NCBI RefSeq assembly: GCF_007954425.1
Contig: NZ_CP042345.1
Span: forward strand, 2,602,001 to 2,666,000
Direction: 5' to 3'
DNA: 64,000 nt
From: Novosphingobium ginsenosidimutans
GTDB taxonomy: Bacteria > Pseudomonadota > Alphaproteobacteria > Sphingomonadales > Sphingomonadaceae
Of the stretch, positions 62,599 through 64,000 are shown one piece after another. The stretch's first letter is position 1. Each line of letters starts with the position of its first letter. A model generated the notes under the pieces. That model was given only the letters and a program-made list of their open reading frames with translations, was not told the DNA's origin and ran no database searches. The position numbers and the translations under genes are program-made.

Positions 62599-63771
62599 AT
62601 GGACAATTGGAGCGAGTATGTCGACCTGCTCAAGCCGGCGGGGGACATCTTCGGTAGCGGAACCGCACCGGTTGACGAGGCACTGCGCGCGAACTTGTAC
62701 CGCCAGTTCGCAATGAACCTGTCGCAAGGCTACATGCTCATTTTCCAAACAGATCCACGCTACCCGGAATGGGTGCCGTTCGAGAATTCGACCTTCCTGC
62801 TTCAGCCCAATCCCGATGCGGTCTACTACTATACGGCAGTGGACGGCGCCGGCACTTACCGGGTCACGGGTCAGCGCGGCAATTCGCCGGTCGTCGGCTT
62901 CGCGGTGGGCAACCGCATCATCGGCATGTCCGAATCCTTCGGCAAGGGCTTCGGAAACTATGACATCAATGACCTGACGATCGCACCTGATGGCTCATTC
63001 GAAGTGCTGTTCAGCACCGAGCGACCGGCAGACTGGACCGGCGACTGGCTGCGACTGGATGCCGAGGCGGACTTCATCATGGTGAGGCAGTTCTCCTATG
63101 AATGGGGCCGCGAGACCGATCTGCGCCTTGCAATCGAGCGTCTCGACGCTCAGCCGCCAAAGTCGCCGGTCAAACCTGAGGAAGTCGATCGGCAATTGCG
63201 CCTGTTGTTCGGGACCTATGCCCGCCGCCTGTCGCAGATCGGTATCGGGGCCGTGAAGGCGGCACACGACAAGGGCCTCGTCAACGCCTGCGGACTTACA
63301 ACCTTCCAGGACCTCGGCAACGGCCAGGACTGGCCCCAGGCATACTACGAGGCGGTCTTCGACATTGGCCCGGATGAGGCGCTCGTACTCGAGACCGAAC
63401 TTCCCGAAACCCGGCCCTACTGGAACGTCCAGGTGATCGATGGCCTGTGGAATCAGATGGAGGTGCTCTATCGCCAAACCAGCCTCAACGGTCATACCGC
63501 GCGGATCGATAGCGACGGCAAGTTCCGGGCCATTCTTTCTCACGAGGATCCGGGCTTCGCAAACTGGCTGGACACGTGCGGCCGCGGCTACGGAATGATG
63601 ATCGGTCGCTGGTACCGCTGCAGCAGTCTGCCCACGCCCGAAATCAAGCGGATGAAGCTGGCGGATGTCGCGGGCTATCTGAATGGCCGCAGCGCGCCGA
63701 TCACACCGGAAGAGCGTTCTGCCGCAATGCGGGATCGGCTGATCGGCGCGCAGCTTCGCCGACGCTGGTAG
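62599..63771 (+). CDS. DUF1214 domain protein
   Basis: A 390-residue protein whose C-terminal half contains the DUF1214 beta-sandwich (YWNVQVIDGLWNQMEVLYRQ and ILSHEDPGFANWLDTCGRGY); the N-terminal half (PEWVPFENSTFLLQPNPDAV, YYTAVDGAGTYRVTG) resembles the paired DUF1254-type domain. It lacks a signal peptide. Such genes occur repeatedly in sphingomonad and mycobacterial catabolic clusters; the biochemical role is unknown. The ATG follows GGAGGAGC and starts one base after the SDR remnant. Confidence 0.82.
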   Translation: MDNWSEYVDLLKPAGDIFGSGTAPVDEALRANLYRQFAMNLSQGYMLIFQTDPRYPEWVPFENSTFLLQPNPDAVYYYTAVDGAGTYRVTGQRGNSPVVGFAVGNRIIGMSESFGKGFGNYDINDLTIAPDGSFEVLFSTERPADWTGDWLRLDAEADFIMVRQFSYEWGRETDLRLAIERLDAQPPKSPVKPEEVDRQLRLLFGTYARRLSQIGIGAVKAAHDKGLVNACGLTTFQDLGNGQDWPQAYYEAVFDIGPDEALVLETELPETRPYWNVQVIDGLWNQMEVLYRQTSLNGHTARIDSDGKFRAILSHEDPGFANWLDTCGRGYGMMIGRWYRCSSLPTPEIKRMKLADVAGYLNGRSAPITPEERSAAMRDRLIGAQLRRRW

Positions 63772-63885
63772 CACTCAAACAGGCGATCACGTCTGCGATC
63801 ACTGCGTGGTTCGGGCCACAATTTCTCCCACCCCGATCCGAGCAGGCGTATCAGTCCAAGCCAGTTAGCACCACCGGAGGCAAAG

Positions 63886-64000
63886 ATGGCGACTGCTCTC
63901 AACGTTCAACCGACCAAGGTCTATAGCGGTCCGATCTTCGATTGCGACAGCCACATCCATGAGCGCAACTACGACTTCATGCGCGAGTACCTGCCCGCAG
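63886..64000 (+). CDS. Start of an amidohydrolase-family gene cut by the right edge
   Basis: The first 38 codons of a plus-strand gene, with the ribosome site CCGGAGG seven bases before the ATG at 63886. The motif IFDCDSHIHERNYDFMREYL carries the H-x-H metal-binding pair of amidohydrolase-2 TIM-barrel hydrolases and decarboxylases (ACMSD-like). In catabolic clusters such enzymes open rings or decarboxylate acids. The remainder lies outside the window. Confidence 0.8.
   Translation, partial: MATALNVQPTKVYSGPIFDCDSHIHERNYDFMREYLPA

Noticed and set aside
47759..64000. Second attachment site (repeat of the tRNA-Met 3' end)
   Set aside because: No copy of the TCGAGTCCCTCC or CTCCGCTACCA words was seen by eye to the right; a proper search is needed.
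1..64000. CRISPR arrays, riboswitches, rRNA genes, insertion sequences
   Set aside because: No regularly spaced repeats, no riboswitch core motifs, no rRNA-like stretches and no intact transposase genes were noticed.

Overview
The window is 64 kb of high-GC, tightly packed DNA from an alphaproteobacterium, most likely of the order Sphingomonadales (Novosphingobium/Sphingobium/Sphingopyxis type). This placement is an inference. It rests on the mitochondrial-like complex I operon running into birA-coaX-rnj and a DUF1467 gene, on a TTGACC/CTATGT promoter in front of tRNA-Met, and on a catabolic gene cluster of the kind common in this order.

Layout. 0-7 kb: ammonium transporter amt with a candidate sigma-54 promoter, a D-2-hydroxyacid dehydrogenase, three small secreted or lipid-anchored proteins, a thiolase and a coniferyl-aldehyde-type dehydrogenase. 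7-26.4 kb: one long plus-strand operon, nuoA to nuoN, then birA, coaX, rnj and a DUF1467 gene, closed by a strong hairpin. Four extra genes lie inside it: two very small membrane proteins flanking a SnoaL-like protein between nuoD and nuoE, and a secreted 242-residue protein between nuoF and nuoG. All four are joined to their neighbours by overlapping stop and start codons. 26.4-34 kb: mostly minus-strand housekeeping genes (dapF-mtaB-ftsY-septation protein), a GGDEF-EAL protein, a 2-oxoglutarate/Fe(II) oxygenase and a divergent EVE-domain protein. 34-47.7 kb: a thiamine-diphosphate enzyme, an LplT-like transporter, pgsA, oxyR, rnd, aspS, acpP-fabF-mltG, a secreted alkylsulfatase and a 2'-5' RNA ligase family protein, ending at an elongator tRNA-Met.

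From 47.76 kb the character changes. Directly behind the tRNA lie repeats, a truncated P4-type integrase and a broken LysR regulator, which together look like the scar of an integrated element. Beyond them come a PAPS-forming module (cysD, cysNC, cysQ) with a divergent LuxR-type regulator, and then a catabolic cluster: GMC oxidoreductase, SDR, carboxymuconolactone-decarboxylase-like protein, two crotonases, Old Yellow Enzyme, nitronate monooxygenase, DUF1214 protein and an amidohydrolase cut by the window edge. This part also holds gene remnants: two decayed SDR genes, a coding-like tail after the OYE stop codon and an unrecognised 78-codon frame. It appears to be an acquired region still losing genes.

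How the genes fit together. The nuo operon couples respiration (complex I) to biotin and CoA cofactor genes and RNase J. acpP-fabF, pgsA and the transporter serve membrane lipid supply. The accessory half probably degrades an unidentified alicyclic or aromatic compound through CoA thioesters (crotonase, SDR) after flavin-dependent oxidation and reduction (GMC, OYE, NMO). No CRISPR array, rRNA or intact insertion sequence was seen.
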